Shown here: positions 1 to 9,335 of the stretch, piece after piece
Position numbering within the stretch: the first letter of the stretch is position 1
How the letters are laid out: the number at the start of each line of letters is the position of its first letter
The notes under the pieces: generated by a model
Database searches by the model: none
Told to the model about the DNA's origin: nothing
Seen by the model: the letters and a program-made list of their open reading frames with translations, nothing else
Assembly (NCBI GenBank): GCA_944389175.1
Contig: CALXLK010000001.1
Span: 1 to 64,000, forward strand
Reading direction: 5' to 3'
Origin: an uncultured Opitutales bacterium
GTDB taxonomy: Bacteria; Verrucomicrobiota; Verrucomicrobiia; Opitutales; Intestinicryptomonadaceae
DNA: 64,000 nt
Program-made: the position numbers and the translations under genes

Positions 1-1055
1 TTGCCCTCGGGCGACTTGCTTATGTTGTCGGGCGACCAGTCTGGAGAGCACGTGAAGGCGTCGGTGTAGTTCGAGTGCCCGTCGACTATAAAGCCGAGAT
101 CCTGGCCGAATTTAATCATCTTTTTTAGCTCCGCTTCGCCGCCCGATTCGGGCGATACCGGGAAGGTGGTGGGGCAGCGGGCGTCGTAGCCGCCGGTTTG
201 CCAACCGCACACGCATACGGCGACATCGTCAATGCCGTAGTCCTTTAGCAGTTGCATGAGCTTTATGCCGTCGGAGAAGGGTCTGGCGCGCACCTGGTAT
301 TCCTCGCGTTCGGCGTTTATGCCGTATTTTGCGTCCTTAAAGGGCTTGCCTCCGCGCGGATAAAAGTCGATAGAGTCCGTCTTTCGATTAAAGGGCTTGC
401 CGCCGAATCCCATTCTAACGGGAATGGATTTTGCCATTTGCTCGAGGTATGGCTGTGTGGCGAAGCGCTCCTTAAGCGGCTTGATGTCGGGGTTGCGCTC
501 GAGCTTGTGGCGGCGGTACGCCTTTGCCATTTCGTTGTAGTCGGCATCGGCGGGGAGGGAGTAGAAGGTGATTGTTATGTCTTCATACGGGTCAAAGCCC
601 ATATCGCTTATGAACCAGCGCGGGAAGATGACGTATTTGCCGTCCTTTACCTCTATTATGACGGTAAACTCAAAGCGCATGCCGTCGACAATGGCGATGA
701 ATGTCTCGCGCGGGTTCTTCATGGCAAAGTACGGCAGATATATGTATTGCTTTGGATTAGTGTATCCGCCGTTGTCCTTGTTAAAGTAGCCCAGCAGGCC
801 GCGGTTGCACAGCCAAAAGCCCGGCTCGCCCTTTTGCGCAGTGGCGTTGTCGGCCAGAACGTCAAAGTATTGGCAGTCTTTGCCGATATCCTTTGCCTTG
901 ATTACTATCTTTGAGACCCCTTCCGAAACCGGAGTCGTCTTTACAGTCTTGCTTGTAACGCGGTTGTCCTTGAGCGTCGTCTGTATTACGACACTGTCAA
1001 TGGCAAAAGCCGAACAGGCCACAAAAAGCAAGGTCAAGCTTAAGAGTTTTTTCAT
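1..1055 (-). CDS. Putative secreted glycoside hydrolase-like protein (DUF5696-like), partial
   Basis: The frame is open from an ATG at 1055 to the window edge, so about 350 N-terminal residues are visible and the C-terminus is missing. It starts with a clear Sec signal peptide (MKKLLSLTLLFVACSAFA), so the product is exported. The N-terminal half reads like a beta-sandwich. It is followed by what looks like the start of a TIM barrel with a GWQTGGYDARCPT motif and a later HSNYTDAF stretch, reminiscent of DUF5696-type and alpha-galactosidase-like enzymes. The sequence GAGGATT lies upstream of the ATG as a ribosome binding site, and a LacI-type palindrome lies about 45 bases upstream. Export is well supported; the enzyme class is inferred from motif style only, and no catalytic residues can be assigned. 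Confidence 0.6.
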   Translation of the reverse strand, partial: MKKLLSLTLLFVACSAFAIDSVVIQTTLKDNRVTSKTVKTTPVSEGVSKIVIKAKDIGKDCQYFDVLADNATAQKGEPGFWLCNRGLLGYFNKDNGGYTNPKQYIYLPYFAMKNPRETFIAIVDGMRFEFTVIIEVKDGKYVIFPRWFISDMGFDPYEDITITFYSLPADADYNEMAKAYRRHKLERNPDIKPLKERFATQPYLEQMAKSIPVRMGFGGKPFNRKTDSIDFYPRGGKPFKDAKYGINAEREEYQVRARPFSDGIKLMQLLKDYGIDDVAVCVCGWQTGGYDARCPTTFPVSPESGGEAELKKMIKFGQDLGFIVDGHSNYTDAFTCSPDWSPDNISKSPEG

Positions 1056-1375
1056 GTATATAATCCTCATTGTATTGTTTTTTGTCTAACTGGTATGCAA
1101 ACGTTTGACTAATAATCCCTACTCGTTGGAAGCATGGTTGTCAAGAGTAGATTAACCCCTTATTTTTACCACGCTTTTTTTACGGGGCCGTAAACTCATA
1201 AGAAGCCATGCCTTGACGCCATGGTAGAGCGCGGCCGATTTTTTGCATTGTCATACAAAAAATGGCCATATTAACATTGACTTTCCCCGCAAATTTATAT
1301 TGTATGCGCCGGACATAGCCCCAATTGTTTCGATAAATTTAATCGGACGTACAAAATCCCCAAAAAAGGCAAGCC
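1056..1375. other. Divergent intergenic region
   Basis: This stretch separates two outward-facing genes for exported proteins and must hold both promoters. The only distinct signal is the palindrome at 1098-1107. No RNA gene or small coding frame is convincing. Confidence 0.6.
1098..1107. promoter_or_regulatory. LacI/GalR-family operator-like palindrome
   Basis: CAAACGTTTG is a perfect 10-bp palindrome with the central CG typical of LacI-family operators. It sits between the start of the exported hydrolase-like gene on the minus strand and the porin gene on the plus strand, so it could control either one. Carbohydrate regulation of the hydrolase is an inference. Confidence 0.45.
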
Positions 1376-2692
1376 ATGCTCACTTTCGACATACCGTTTC
1401 GACGACTATTCGCGGCGGCAGTGTCGATTTTTTTTTGCGCCGCAGGTTTGTCGAAGGTCGCCCTAGCCCAAGATGGCGATATGGACATGCTGCGGGCTTT
1501 GGAGCGCAAGGGAATTTTGACCGCGCAGGAGGCTTCCGACATAGCCAAAGAATATTCGAAAGTGCCCGTTGTCGTTTCGGAAAAGAACCGTATGTTCTCC
1601 ATAAGCGGTTGCCTTCAATTTCAGTATGCCCACCTTGCCACAGACGGGCGCTCGGGAATAGCCTCCGACGATTACATTTGCAAGAGCGGTTTTATGCCAC
1701 GCCGCGTCATAGCCACGTTTAAGGCGGACATGGAAAACGGCTGGGGCGCGCAGGCGTCTTTCGACATCATTTTGCCGCATTGCATGTCGTCTACATTCAT
1801 ATACAAGAAAATAGACAACGCATATCTCGACGGGCAGATGAAGGCGGGCTATTTCAAGCCCAATATGTGCGTCGAAGAATACACCGCGGCGACGAAACTT
1901 ACCTGCATATCGCGCTCTCTGGCCACCAATTATTGGACCGGCACATACGGCGGCGCGAACCGAAAACTGGGTTTTGGAGGCTTCATGACGGCGTGCTGTT
2001 GGTACGGTAAAAGCCGCCAAATAAACGGCCTCGATTACGCGTTCGGTTTGTCAAATTCTCAGAATTACGAGCTTGATATGTTCGATATGGTCGACGACGG
2101 GGGCGACAACTGCCCCGATTTTTGGTTTAGCGCCTCGCAGACGTTTAGCTTTGATTTTGGCACGGTTAAAGTCGGATTAAACGGGGGTTACGGTCCGGAG
2201 GCCAACAAGTTGAACCCCATGAACGCCAGCGCTATGTGGGCTGTCAATCCCTACCTTCAAGTAAAAGGCAAGAATTGGAATTTGCTTGCCGAATTTCTCT
2301 CCGCAGGCATAGAGGACGGCAAAAAGATGGCCGACGGCAGGTATAAATACGCCATGCCCATAGGCTTGAATTTCATTTTCGAGTATTTGTTTGAGACGCA
2401 GTTCGGCAAAATAGGCCCCGTTTTTCGCTACGCCTACCTAAATACCGACGGTCGCGGAACCACGATAGGGGAATCGTTGCGAAGAGCCCCCGATGCGTCG
2501 ATGACGCGCGTATTTAGAAACGCCCAGGCCTTTTATCTGGGCGTAAACTGGTATTTGCGAGGCGACGATTTAAAAGTCCAATTTTGCTACGAATTCGGCC
2601 AGTTTTCCGGCGCGCCGTCTAATGCGCCCGAGAACGACCTGCAGGTTGAAGACGCCCAGACTTTCAGAGTCCAAATACAAATGCTTTTCTGA
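1376..2692 (+). CDS. Phosphate-selective porin O/P-like outer-membrane porin
   Basis: A 438-residue protein with a signal peptide ending near residue 31 (ALA|Q), then a short helical segment (about 35-62, LRALERKGILTAQEASDIAKEY) of the kind that precedes OprP/OprO-type barrels. The rest alternates polar and aromatic residues like outer-membrane beta strands. The protein ends in Phe (VQIQMLF), as expected for recognition by the BAM complex. The family forms trimeric outer-membrane channels for anions such as phosphate or pyrophosphate; the substrate here is unknown. Length fits the family (about 400-450). The ribosome binding site is weak (AAAGGC). No neighbouring phosphate genes support a specific substrate. 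Confidence 0.75.
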   Translation: MLTFDIPFRRLFAAAVSIFFCAAGLSKVALAQDGDMDMLRALERKGILTAQEASDIAKEYSKVPVVVSEKNRMFSISGCLQFQYAHLATDGRSGIASDDYICKSGFMPRRVIATFKADMENGWGAQASFDIILPHCMSSTFIYKKIDNAYLDGQMKAGYFKPNMCVEEYTAATKLTCISRSLATNYWTGTYGGANRKLGFGGFMTACCWYGKSRQINGLDYAFGLSNSQNYELDMFDMVDDGGDNCPDFWFSASQTFSFDFGTVKVGLNGGYGPEANKLNPMNASAMWAVNPYLQVKGKNWNLLAEFLSAGIEDGKKMADGRYKYAMPIGLNFIFEYLFETQFGKIGPVFRYAYLNTDGRGTTIGESLRRAPDASMTRVFRNAQAFYLGVNWYLRGDDLKVQFCYEFGQFSGAPSNAPENDLQVEDAQTFRVQIQMLF

Positions 2693-3293
2693 TGCGGTTA
2701 AATGTGGCTGCAGCAGGGCAGACCGCGCGCATCTCTTTTTCTTGCAGTATGTTCCTGAGCACATGGCGGTACATGCTTTATCATTTTATCTCTCTCCCCT
2801 GATTTAAATATTGCCCTCTTTCGCGCATGCGCCTTTCTTTGCGGCAATTTTTGCGCATGTTAATTTTTTCTTTTTATTCACCCTTTCTTTGTGTTCCACA
2901 AGCGGGCGCGTAAAAGAATAAAAACTTATTTTTTTTTAGCGCAGACAAAGACAAACAAATGGTCTTTCGCGCGCAAAATGGTGGCCTATGTTTTGCGGCG
3001 GAGCCGGTAATTTTTTAGCGTTTTTCTCTTTTTTGGACCCCGCCACCTCTAGCACACACACCTCGCAGTTTTCGTTTTTTTTACTCGGCGAAAAATAACG
3101 TTTTTTTTGGGGGGGGCCGAAGTTTTGAGAGCCTATAGCGGTTAAAAAATGTGTTGCGAAAAAACAACGAAAAGACGCCGCGATAAAAGGCGCCCAATTC
3201 CACGCGACAGACGGCCTGCGCGGCGGCGGAAACGCGCTTGCGGTTCGCGCCCCTGTTGAGCGCCTTCTTTTTTTGCGTTTCCCCCTTGGGTTT
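2693..3293. other. T-rich intergenic region between convergent genes
   Basis: About 600 bases between the convergent porin and dinG genes. It is T-rich on the plus strand and carries a T8G8 homopolymer block at 3101-3116. Open frames in it are low complexity and overlap the dinG end, so they look accidental. No clean rho-independent terminator was found for either gene. Confidence 0.6.
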
Positions 3294-5348
3294 TTAGACA
3301 ATGCCCAGCTCTTCAAGTTCGGGCATGATTTCCTCGACGCCTCCTATTCTAAAGCGCCGCGCGGGCACGGGCAGAGAGTTTAGGAAATATTTGCCGTAGC
3401 CTTTTGAGGCCACGCGGGAGTCGAGTATGACGATATCGCCTTTGTCTTTGTTTGTCCTTATCAATCGCCCCGCGCCCTGGCGGAATTTTATTACGGCATT
3501 GGGCAGCATTACACTCATAAATCCGCTGCCTCCGGTGTCGTCGACTCGCTCGCAGCGGGCTTCCGTGAGCGGGTTGGAAAAATTCTCGAAGGGGAGCTTT
3601 GTTATTATTACTTGGGAGAGAGCCTCTCCCGGGACGTCGACGCCCGTCCAAAAAGAGTCCGCGCCAAGAAGTATCGCGTCGCCCGCCGAGGCGAATTTTT
3701 GCAGCAGCGCGCCGCGGCGGCCGTCTTCGTTTTGCGCCAGAATCATTCGGCCTTTAAGCAGGTCGGATTTCTTCAGAAGAGCGGCGGTCTTTTTCAATTC
3801 ATAATGGCTGCTAAATAAAATTAGCGTTCCGCCGCGCACGAGGAAGCAGAGCTTTTCAATGCATTGGCAGAGCGCGTCGGCGTCGGAGCTGGCGCCCTTG
3901 TCGAAGGCGGGGGCGTCGACTGCGTAAAAGACCCTCATGTTTTTTTTGTAGTCAAACGGCGAGGTCGCTATCTGCCACTGGGCCGCCTCGGCGCCCGTCT
4001 TTGAGATGAAGTCGTCCATGTTGCCGTTGACCGCCATCGTAGCCGATGTCATTATTACCGGCGACGACGATTCAAAGAGCACCTTTCGCAAAATTTTCGA
4101 CACGTCGATCGGGGCCGAATTGACGGATACCTTATTTGTCTTTCGCGCGCATTCCAGCCAGTACACGTTGCCGGGCTCGGCCAGGTATATGCAAGATTCA
4201 AGCGCAAGCCTAAGCGAACGCACATCGTCTCTGTAGTCGTTAATCTCGGCCGCGTTGCGCTCTGTGAGCGCGTTTTGGGCGAAGCGCTTTAGAGTCTGTT
4301 CCACCTCTTCGAGCTTGTTGAGAATCAGGTCTTCACCCCAGTTTGGCTCTCCGAGTCGGGCTATATCGCGCTTCTGAAGCCGCGATGCCATCACGGAGGC
4401 AAAAAAATCCTCGACGCAGGCCATCGTGTCGGAAATCAGCTTTTTGTCGAAATACTCGGCCATGCGAACGCGCGTTATCAGACCTTTTTTCGTCTTGGGA
4501 TTATATATGCGCCTTAGCGTCCGCATAAGGCCTGTGTTGCTCAGGCTAAGGCCAAAAATGTTTGAGGCTACGTCCGGAACCAAGTGCGCCTCGTCGAGAA
4601 CTATCATGTCGTTTTCAAACAGGACGGAATCGCCCCCGCGCTCGCCACCTGCTATTAGCGAGAAAAGCAGGCTGTGGTTTAAAATGACAATGTCGGCGCC
4701 CGCCACGCGCCTGCGCGTCTCCTGGTAAAAGCAGGTGTCGTCGCACGTCCGCGGGGTGCACGTCGATGAGTCGGCGCAAACCCAGCTCCAAACCTCGGGG
4801 TCGGGTTCCGGCGAAAGCTCGTCGCGGATGCCGGTCTTTGTGGTCTTTGCCCATTCGGCAATGCGCTCGAGCTCCGCGGCCTCCTCGGTGTCGAAGAGCT
4901 CTCTCTTGTCGGCGATTGCCCGCTTTAGGCGCGTCGTGCACAGGTAGTTGCCGCGCCCTATGAGTATGGCCTGGGCAAAATCGGCGCAGTCGGCGAGCGC
5001 GTCGCAATTTTCAAAAAGCAGCCGTATGCGCGGAAGGTCTTTTTCTACAATCTGCTGCTGCAGCGATATCGTGTTTGTGGCTATTACGAGCTTTTTGTTA
5101 AAGCGCTTTGCCGCGATAATGCCGCCGACGAGATACGCAAGCGATTTTCCCACGCCCGTTCCCGCCTCAAAGATTAGCGGCAGCCCCGATGCGAACGTCT
5201 GCGCGCAGCAAACGGCCATCTCCTCCTGTTGCGCGCGGTATTCAAAGTTTGGAAGTATGGATATGTACCCGTCTTTGCAGAATATCTTTCTGCATAGCTC
5301 CGGTAGGTCTTGCGGGCGGAATTTTACTGTTGCGCCGACGTCGGACAC
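3294..5348 (-). CDS. dinG: DinG/XPD-family ATP-dependent DNA helicase
   Basis: A 684-residue superfamily 2 helicase. Walker A is GTGVGKS (63-69). The iron-sulfur domain cysteines are one in GNYLC and a cluster C-x6-C-x4-C-x3-C (VCADSSTCTPRTCDDTCFY). The DEAH box (VLDEAH), the SFWTGVDVPGE motif and the arginine finger region RQGAGRLIR are all present. DinG proteins are Fe-S 5'-3' helicases that resolve R-loops and other damaged-DNA structures. Here it starts only 5 bp after hpnH ends on the same strand, so the two are probably cotranscribed although functionally unrelated. Length matches bacterial DinG (about 650-720). Confidence 0.93.
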   Translation of the reverse strand: MSDVGATVKFRPQDLPELCRKIFCKDGYISILPNFEYRAQQEEMAVCCAQTFASGLPLIFEAGTGVGKSLAYLVGGIIAAKRFNKKLVIATNTISLQQQIVEKDLPRIRLLFENCDALADCADFAQAILIGRGNYLCTTRLKRAIADKRELFDTEEAAELERIAEWAKTTKTGIRDELSPEPDPEVWSWVCADSSTCTPRTCDDTCFYQETRRRVAGADIVILNHSLLFSLIAGGERGGDSVLFENDMIVLDEAHLVPDVASNIFGLSLSNTGLMRTLRRIYNPKTKKGLITRVRMAEYFDKKLISDTMACVEDFFASVMASRLQKRDIARLGEPNWGEDLILNKLEEVEQTLKRFAQNALTERNAAEINDYRDDVRSLRLALESCIYLAEPGNVYWLECARKTNKVSVNSAPIDVSKILRKVLFESSSPVIMTSATMAVNGNMDDFISKTGAEAAQWQIATSPFDYKKNMRVFYAVDAPAFDKGASSDADALCQCIEKLCFLVRGGTLILFSSHYELKKTAALLKKSDLLKGRMILAQNEDGRRGALLQKFASAGDAILLGADSFWTGVDVPGEALSQVIITKLPFENFSNPLTEARCERVDDTGGSGFMSVMLPNAVIKFRQGAGRLIRTNKDKGDIVILDSRVASKGYGKYFLNSLPVPARRFRIGGVEEIMPELEELGIV

Positions 5349-5353
5349 TCTTT

Positions 5354-6370
5354 CTACTTCTTGAAATTGTATGCGTGCTTTGCCGCGCGGAAAATGCCGC
5401 CCCAGGTTCCAAAAATATCGCGCACGGCGCTCGCCTCATACCCGCTGTGTAGCATGCAGTCTTTGCACTCGGGCCGGGTTCCCCTGTGCCCGAGATCGTA
5501 GCCGTCTATGGCTTCGAGCAGCTCGGCGAAAGTCTTGCAGTAGCCGTCGTTTATAAGGTAGCAGGGTTTTTGCCAGCCCTTTATGGAATAACACGGCGTG
5601 CCCCACGGCGTGCAGTCGTATTCCTGCTCGCCCTTCAGAAAGGCCAAAAATCCCGGAGAATGGTTGAATACCCAGTTCTTGTGCGGGTTGCAAAGTATCT
5701 TCCTGAAAAGCTCGACAGTCTTTTTGCGCTCGAGGAACAGGTCTTGATTGGGCGCCTTCTCGTAGGGGAATCCGGGCGATATCATCATGCCCTCGACGCC
5801 CATGGCCATGACGTCGTCAAAGAATCCGCGTACCTCTTCAGGATCGGCGTCGTTGAAAATCGTCGTGTTTGTCGTGACGCGGAAGCCGCGCTTGACGGCC
5901 TCTTTTATCGCGGCGACGGCCCTGTCGTAGGCGCCTTCGCGGTTGACGTTTCTGTCGTGCATGCGCTTCGTGCCGTCGAGATGCACGCCAAGCGAAAAAT
6001 ATTTGCTGGGCTTAAACAGGTCTATCTTGCCCAGCAGTATTTGGGCGTTTGTGCACATGTACACAAACTTCTTGCGGTCGATAAACCCCTGGACCATCTC
6101 GGGCATTTCCGGGTGCAACAGCGGCTCTCCGCCGGCGATGCTTACCATTGGCGCGCCGCATTCCTCTATTGCAGCCCACGCCTTTTCCTTCGGCATTCTA
6201 ATCTTGAGAATTTCCGGGGGCTCCTGAATTTTTCCGCAGCCCGAGCAGGCCAAATTGCACTGGAAAAGGGGCTCGAGCATCATCACCAACGGATACTTCT
6301 TTTTGCCCTTTAATTCGTTAGATAAAGCGTATTTGGCTACTGTCAGAGCCTGCGAAACGGGAACTGCCAT
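5354..6370 (-). CDS. hpnH: Adenosyl-hopene transferase HpnH (radical SAM)
   Basis: A 338-residue radical SAM protein with the canonical CxxxCxxC cluster at C38, C42 and C45 (FQCNLACSGCGKI). The opening MAVPVSQALTVAKYALSNEL and the downstream SIAGGEPLLHPEM are typical of HpnH. HpnH joins a 5'-deoxyadenosyl radical to diploptene to give adenosylhopane, the first step toward extended bacteriohopanepolyols. A squalene-hopene cyclase is encoded about 43 kb away in this window, which supports hopanoid synthesis in the host. The gene is upstream of dinG on the minus strand and is transcribed away from the DUF481 gene. C-terminal cysteines (CKDC and others) are also visible. Confidence 0.92.
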   Translation of the reverse strand: MAVPVSQALTVAKYALSNELKGKKKYPLVMMLEPLFQCNLACSGCGKIQEPPEILKIRMPKEKAWAAIEECGAPMVSIAGGEPLLHPEMPEMVQGFIDRKKFVYMCTNAQILLGKIDLFKPSKYFSLGVHLDGTKRMHDRNVNREGAYDRAVAAIKEAVKRGFRVTTNTTIFNDADPEEVRGFFDDVMAMGVEGMMISPGFPYEKAPNQDLFLERKKTVELFRKILCNPHKNWVFNHSPGFLAFLKGEQEYDCTPWGTPCYSIKGWQKPCYLINDGYCKTFAELLEAIDGYDLGHRGTRPECKDCMLHSGYEASAVRDIFGTWGGIFRAAKHAYNFKK

Positions 6371-6527
6371 ATAAAATCTCTCCTCTTGCTTATAAAAATA
6401 TCTGTCAGATAATTGAACTTTTTCGCCTTTAATTCAACCCTTTTTTAAAGAACGGCATAAAAGCTCAAAAAAAGCTTGATAGGCTTTGTCTTAATATGCA
6501 AGTATCAAAAGCCGAATTACTCTAATA

Positions 6528-7577
6528 ATGATTTCTATCCGCGCAAAGATGTCCCTTTTGACAGCCATCGCCTGCCTTTCGGCCGTTGCGGCCGAAGCGT
6601 CCGTGGAGGTCTTTACCCTCAACTCCGGGGATACTTTTAAGGGGGAGCAGGTTTCTTCGAAGGACGGTGTGGTGTCGATAAAAACGGCCTACGGCAAGCT
6701 TTCCGTGCCCGTTGCCGACATTAAAACGCGGGAATTGGCTTCGGCGGCAAAGGCGGAAGAGAAGGCCGTGCAGGTGGCAAAAGACGAGAAAGCCCCTGCC
6801 GCCCAGACGGCGCCGGTCGACGAGGCTGCCCCGATTCCGCAGGAAAAAGACCCGCAGTGGGTGGTGGATTACCGCGATTTTGTCAGGCGCAATTTTCCCG
6901 AGGGCTGGCAGTTTAGAATTAAGGGCGGCATGGAGTTTAAGAAAACTGATTCGTCGACATTTTCTTTTTATGCGGCCTTTGATGTAAAAAAGGAATGGGG
7001 CGTAAATGTCTTTACGGCGACGGCCTACTACAACTACACTTCGCAGACAGACACCAGCGGCGCCAAGGACGTTACCATAGACAACTACGGCCTGAATACG
7101 AACTACAAGCGGTTCTTTAACGCCACCAAGACATGGTACCTGTCGAACATACTAAATTATTTGCATGACGAGGTGAAAGGGATAAACAACCAGGTTGACG
7201 AGGCTGTCACTGTAGGTTATAGGTTCGATTTTAAGCGCTACGATTTGACAATTGACATTGGCCCCGGCCCTGCGGTAAGGTACGTGGATTCGGAGAGTGA
7301 GGGCATACAATGGATTGCGATGGCTCTTCTCCAGGAAGACTTGACATGGTCGATGTCTAAGGTTTTCAGATTGGAGCAGTCCCTGAATGCGGCCATAGAC
7401 ATGCTTAGTGGCGACAAATATTCGGTGACTTTCCAGATAGCGCTAATAGCGCATATAACGGAAGTCGCCGATTTGGCCTTGCGCTACATAGCCCAGTATG
7501 ACAACATAAGCTCGACAACCGTCACGACCGAGCAGCGATTTATTCTTGCATTTGAGTTTCCGTTTAATTGGAAATAA
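6528..7577 (+). CDS. DUF481-domain putative outer-membrane protein
   Basis: A 349-residue exported protein. The signal peptide ends near AEA|S (about residue 24). Residues 25-70 form a small repeat-like beta domain (LNSGDTFKGE... KTAYGKLSVPVADIKT). An Ala/Lys/Pro-rich linker follows (70-110). The C-terminal 230 residues are a DUF481-type salt-induced outer-membrane barrel with alternating aromatic strands, ending FEFPFNWK. The family's role is unknown. The first ATG has no strong ribosome binding site; the ATG at 6549 would also keep a usable signal peptide. It lies 27 bp before mdh and may share its transcript. Confidence 0.75.
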   Translation: MISIRAKMSLLTAIACLSAVAAEASVEVFTLNSGDTFKGEQVSSKDGVVSIKTAYGKLSVPVADIKTRELASAAKAEEKAVQVAKDEKAPAAQTAPVDEAAPIPQEKDPQWVVDYRDFVRRNFPEGWQFRIKGGMEFKKTDSSTFSFYAAFDVKKEWGVNVFTATAYYNYTSQTDTSGAKDVTIDNYGLNTNYKRFFNATKTWYLSNILNYLHDEVKGINNQVDEAVTVGYRFDFKRYDLTIDIGPGPAVRYVDSESEGIQWIAMALLQEDLTWSMSKVFRLEQSLNAAIDMLSGDKYSVTFQIALIAHITEVADLALRYIAQYDNISSTTVTTEQRFILAFEFPFNWK

Positions 7578-7604
7578 TTCATTAAACCAAAAAGAGGTAC
7601 AAAT

Positions 7605-8591
7605 ATGAAAGATCCCATAAAAGTAGCAATTACTGGCGCAGCAGGCCAGATTGGTTATTCATTATTGTTCCGCATAGCAAGCGGGGCAATTTTTGGTCCG
7701 GATCAGCCCGTAGAACTGAGCCTGATTGAAATAGAACCCGGCATGAAGGCTTTGGCCGGCGTCAAGATGGAGCTCGACGACTGTGCGTTCCCGCTCTTGA
7801 AGAATGTAGTCACCACGTGCGACCTCAACGAAGGCTTCAGAGGCGTAAACTGGGCGATGCTCGTAGGCAGCGTTCCCAGAAAGAAGGGCATGGAGCGCGG
7901 CGATTTGCTCGGCATCAACGGCAAGATTTTCATCGGGCAGGGCAAGGCCATTCAAGATAATGCCGCAAGCGATGTCAGGATTCTTGTCGTGGGCAATCCC
8001 TGCAATACAAACTGCTGGATAGCCAAAGAAAACGCTCCCGACATTCCGGCAGACCGCTGGTTTGCCATGACGCGCCTCGACGAGAACAGGGCAAAGGCCC
8101 AGTTGGCTATGAAGGCAGGCGTTCATGTCTCGGAAGTCACAAATATGACGATTTGGGGCAACCACTCCTCGACGCAGTATCCCGACTTCTACAATGCCAA
8201 GATTTCCGGCAAGCCCGCCACCGAAGTTATTACCGACGAGGCTTGGCTTAAGAACGACTTCATTCCGATCGTTCAGAAGCGCGGCGCGGCAATCATCGAG
8301 GCCAGGGGCCTTTCGAGCGCGGCCAGCGCGGCAAACGCGGCAATTTCGACGATTAACACGCTCGTCAACCCGACGCCCGCGGGCGATTGGTTCAGCGTGG
8401 CCGTCTCTTCCGACGGCAGCTATGGAACGCCGAAGGGCACTATGGTTTCTCTGCCGGTGCGCTCCGACGGCAAGAATTGGGAAGTCGTGCAGGGCTTGGA
8501 TATCAACGAATTCTCCAAGGCCAAAATCGAGGCCACTTGCGCAGAACTTCTCGAAGAACAGAAGCTCGTCAAAGAAATATTTGCCAAGTAA
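7605..8591 (+). CDS. mdh: Malate dehydrogenase
   Basis: A 328-residue protein that starts with the Rossmann signature [19 protein letters not shown] and carries the catalytic region of cytoplasmic-type [17 protein letters not shown], with the substrate arginines, and [12 protein letters not shown], with the active-site histidine. It interconverts malate and oxaloacetate with NAD. A good Shine-Dalgarno (AAAGAGG) precedes the ATG, and a strong terminator follows. Its oxaloacetate product is the substrate of the PEP carboxykinase-like enzyme encoded later in the window. Confidence 0.96.
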   Translation: MKDPIKVAITGAAGQIGYSLLFRIASGAIFGPDQPVELSLIEIEPGMKALAGVKMELDDCAFPLLKNVVTTCDLNEGFRGVNWAMLVGSVPRKKGMERGDLLGINGKIFIGQGKAIQDNAASDVRILVVGNPCNTNCWIAKENAPDIPADRWFAMTRLDENRAKAQLAMKAGVHVSEVTNMTIWGNHSSTQYPDFYNAKISGKPATEVITDEAWLKNDFIPIVQKRGAAIIEARGLSSAASAANAAISTINTLVNPTPAGDWFSVAVSSDGSYGTPKGTMVSLPVRSDGKNWEVVQGLDINEFSKAKIEATCAELLEEQKLVKEIFAK

Positions 8592-8613
8592 TTCGGCAAG
8601 ATTCGTATTTGAG

Positions 8614-8642
8614 GCTCTCCCTTTCAAGGGAGAGCTTTTTTT
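8614..8642 (+). terminator. Rho-independent terminator of mdh
   Basis: GCTCTCCCTT pairs perfectly with AAGGGAGAGC and a run of seven T follows. It begins 22 bases after the mdh stop codon. Confidence 0.92.
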
Positions 8643-9335
8643 ATGCCGCGTACAAGGCAAAAGGAGTCTCCGCAGCGTATTTTCTTTTTCGCTTTTTTTT
8701 GGTGCATGTGGCTGCAGCGGCAAGGGCGCGTTGGGCGGCTGTGTTCCGCGTTTTGTCTGGGTAAAATTGATTACGCGCGGTTTGGCGGAGTCAAAGCCGG
8801 TATTTATAGGGGCGGAAAGAGCCACATCTATATACTTAGCCGCGCCTTTTAGCGCTCATGTGCGTATATAGCGGGAGAGTATGAATAGAGTCACGGAGCG
8901 GATTGTAAACGCCGATACCTCTTTTGCCCAAAATATATTTTTTCACTGCGATACGCCGCGCTTTAAGTTCGGAAAGCCGCGGCAGTCGTCTGGGGAAAGG
9001 AAGGACGGAAAAAAGAAAAAAAAACTTTCGCGCGGCGAAATCTTTTTGCGCATGCGGCGCGGTATCGCCGAGGTCGGGGGTAAGCACAGCAGCGGCTATG
9101 CGGTTGCGGCTCACAAAAAAATGAAGGCGGGCAACATACCCCAATGTTGCCCGCCAGTTATTTTCTACTTTATTTATTTACCCCATCTCCTATTGGAGAA
9201 ATTGATTGTCTGTAAGCCAATATAGTTTTTTTGTTTTGTCAATATATTTTTTTTAAAAAAAACAAAATTTTTTTTAAGGCGTTTAAAAATCGAAAAATCT
9301 TGACGCAAATAGACAGACGATAAGAATTTTGGTCA
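8643..9335. other. Long intergenic region with an orphan hairpin
   Basis: Nearly 700 bases lie between the mdh terminator and the dUTPase gene. Frames here (for example 8881-9225 plus, 8836-9144 minus) have atypical composition and no recognisable domain. The region holds a perfect hairpin at 9126-9155 and an A/T block at 9247-9262 (T8A8 palindrome) before the dUTPase gene. No tRNA or known RNA was recognised. Confidence 0.5.
9126..9165. terminator. Orphan strong hairpin, probably a bidirectional terminator
   Basis: GGCGGGCAACAT (9126-9137) pairs perfectly over 12 bp with ATGTTGCCCGCC (9144-9155) around the loop ACCCCA. T-rich sequence follows on the plus strand (GTTATTTTC), and on the minus strand the stem runs into TTCATTTTTTTG. 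No annotated gene ends here. Confidence 0.65.

Noticed and set aside
2936..3316. 126-residue open frame on the minus strand
   Set aside because: It overlaps the dinG 3' end in another frame, is low complexity and matches no family pattern.
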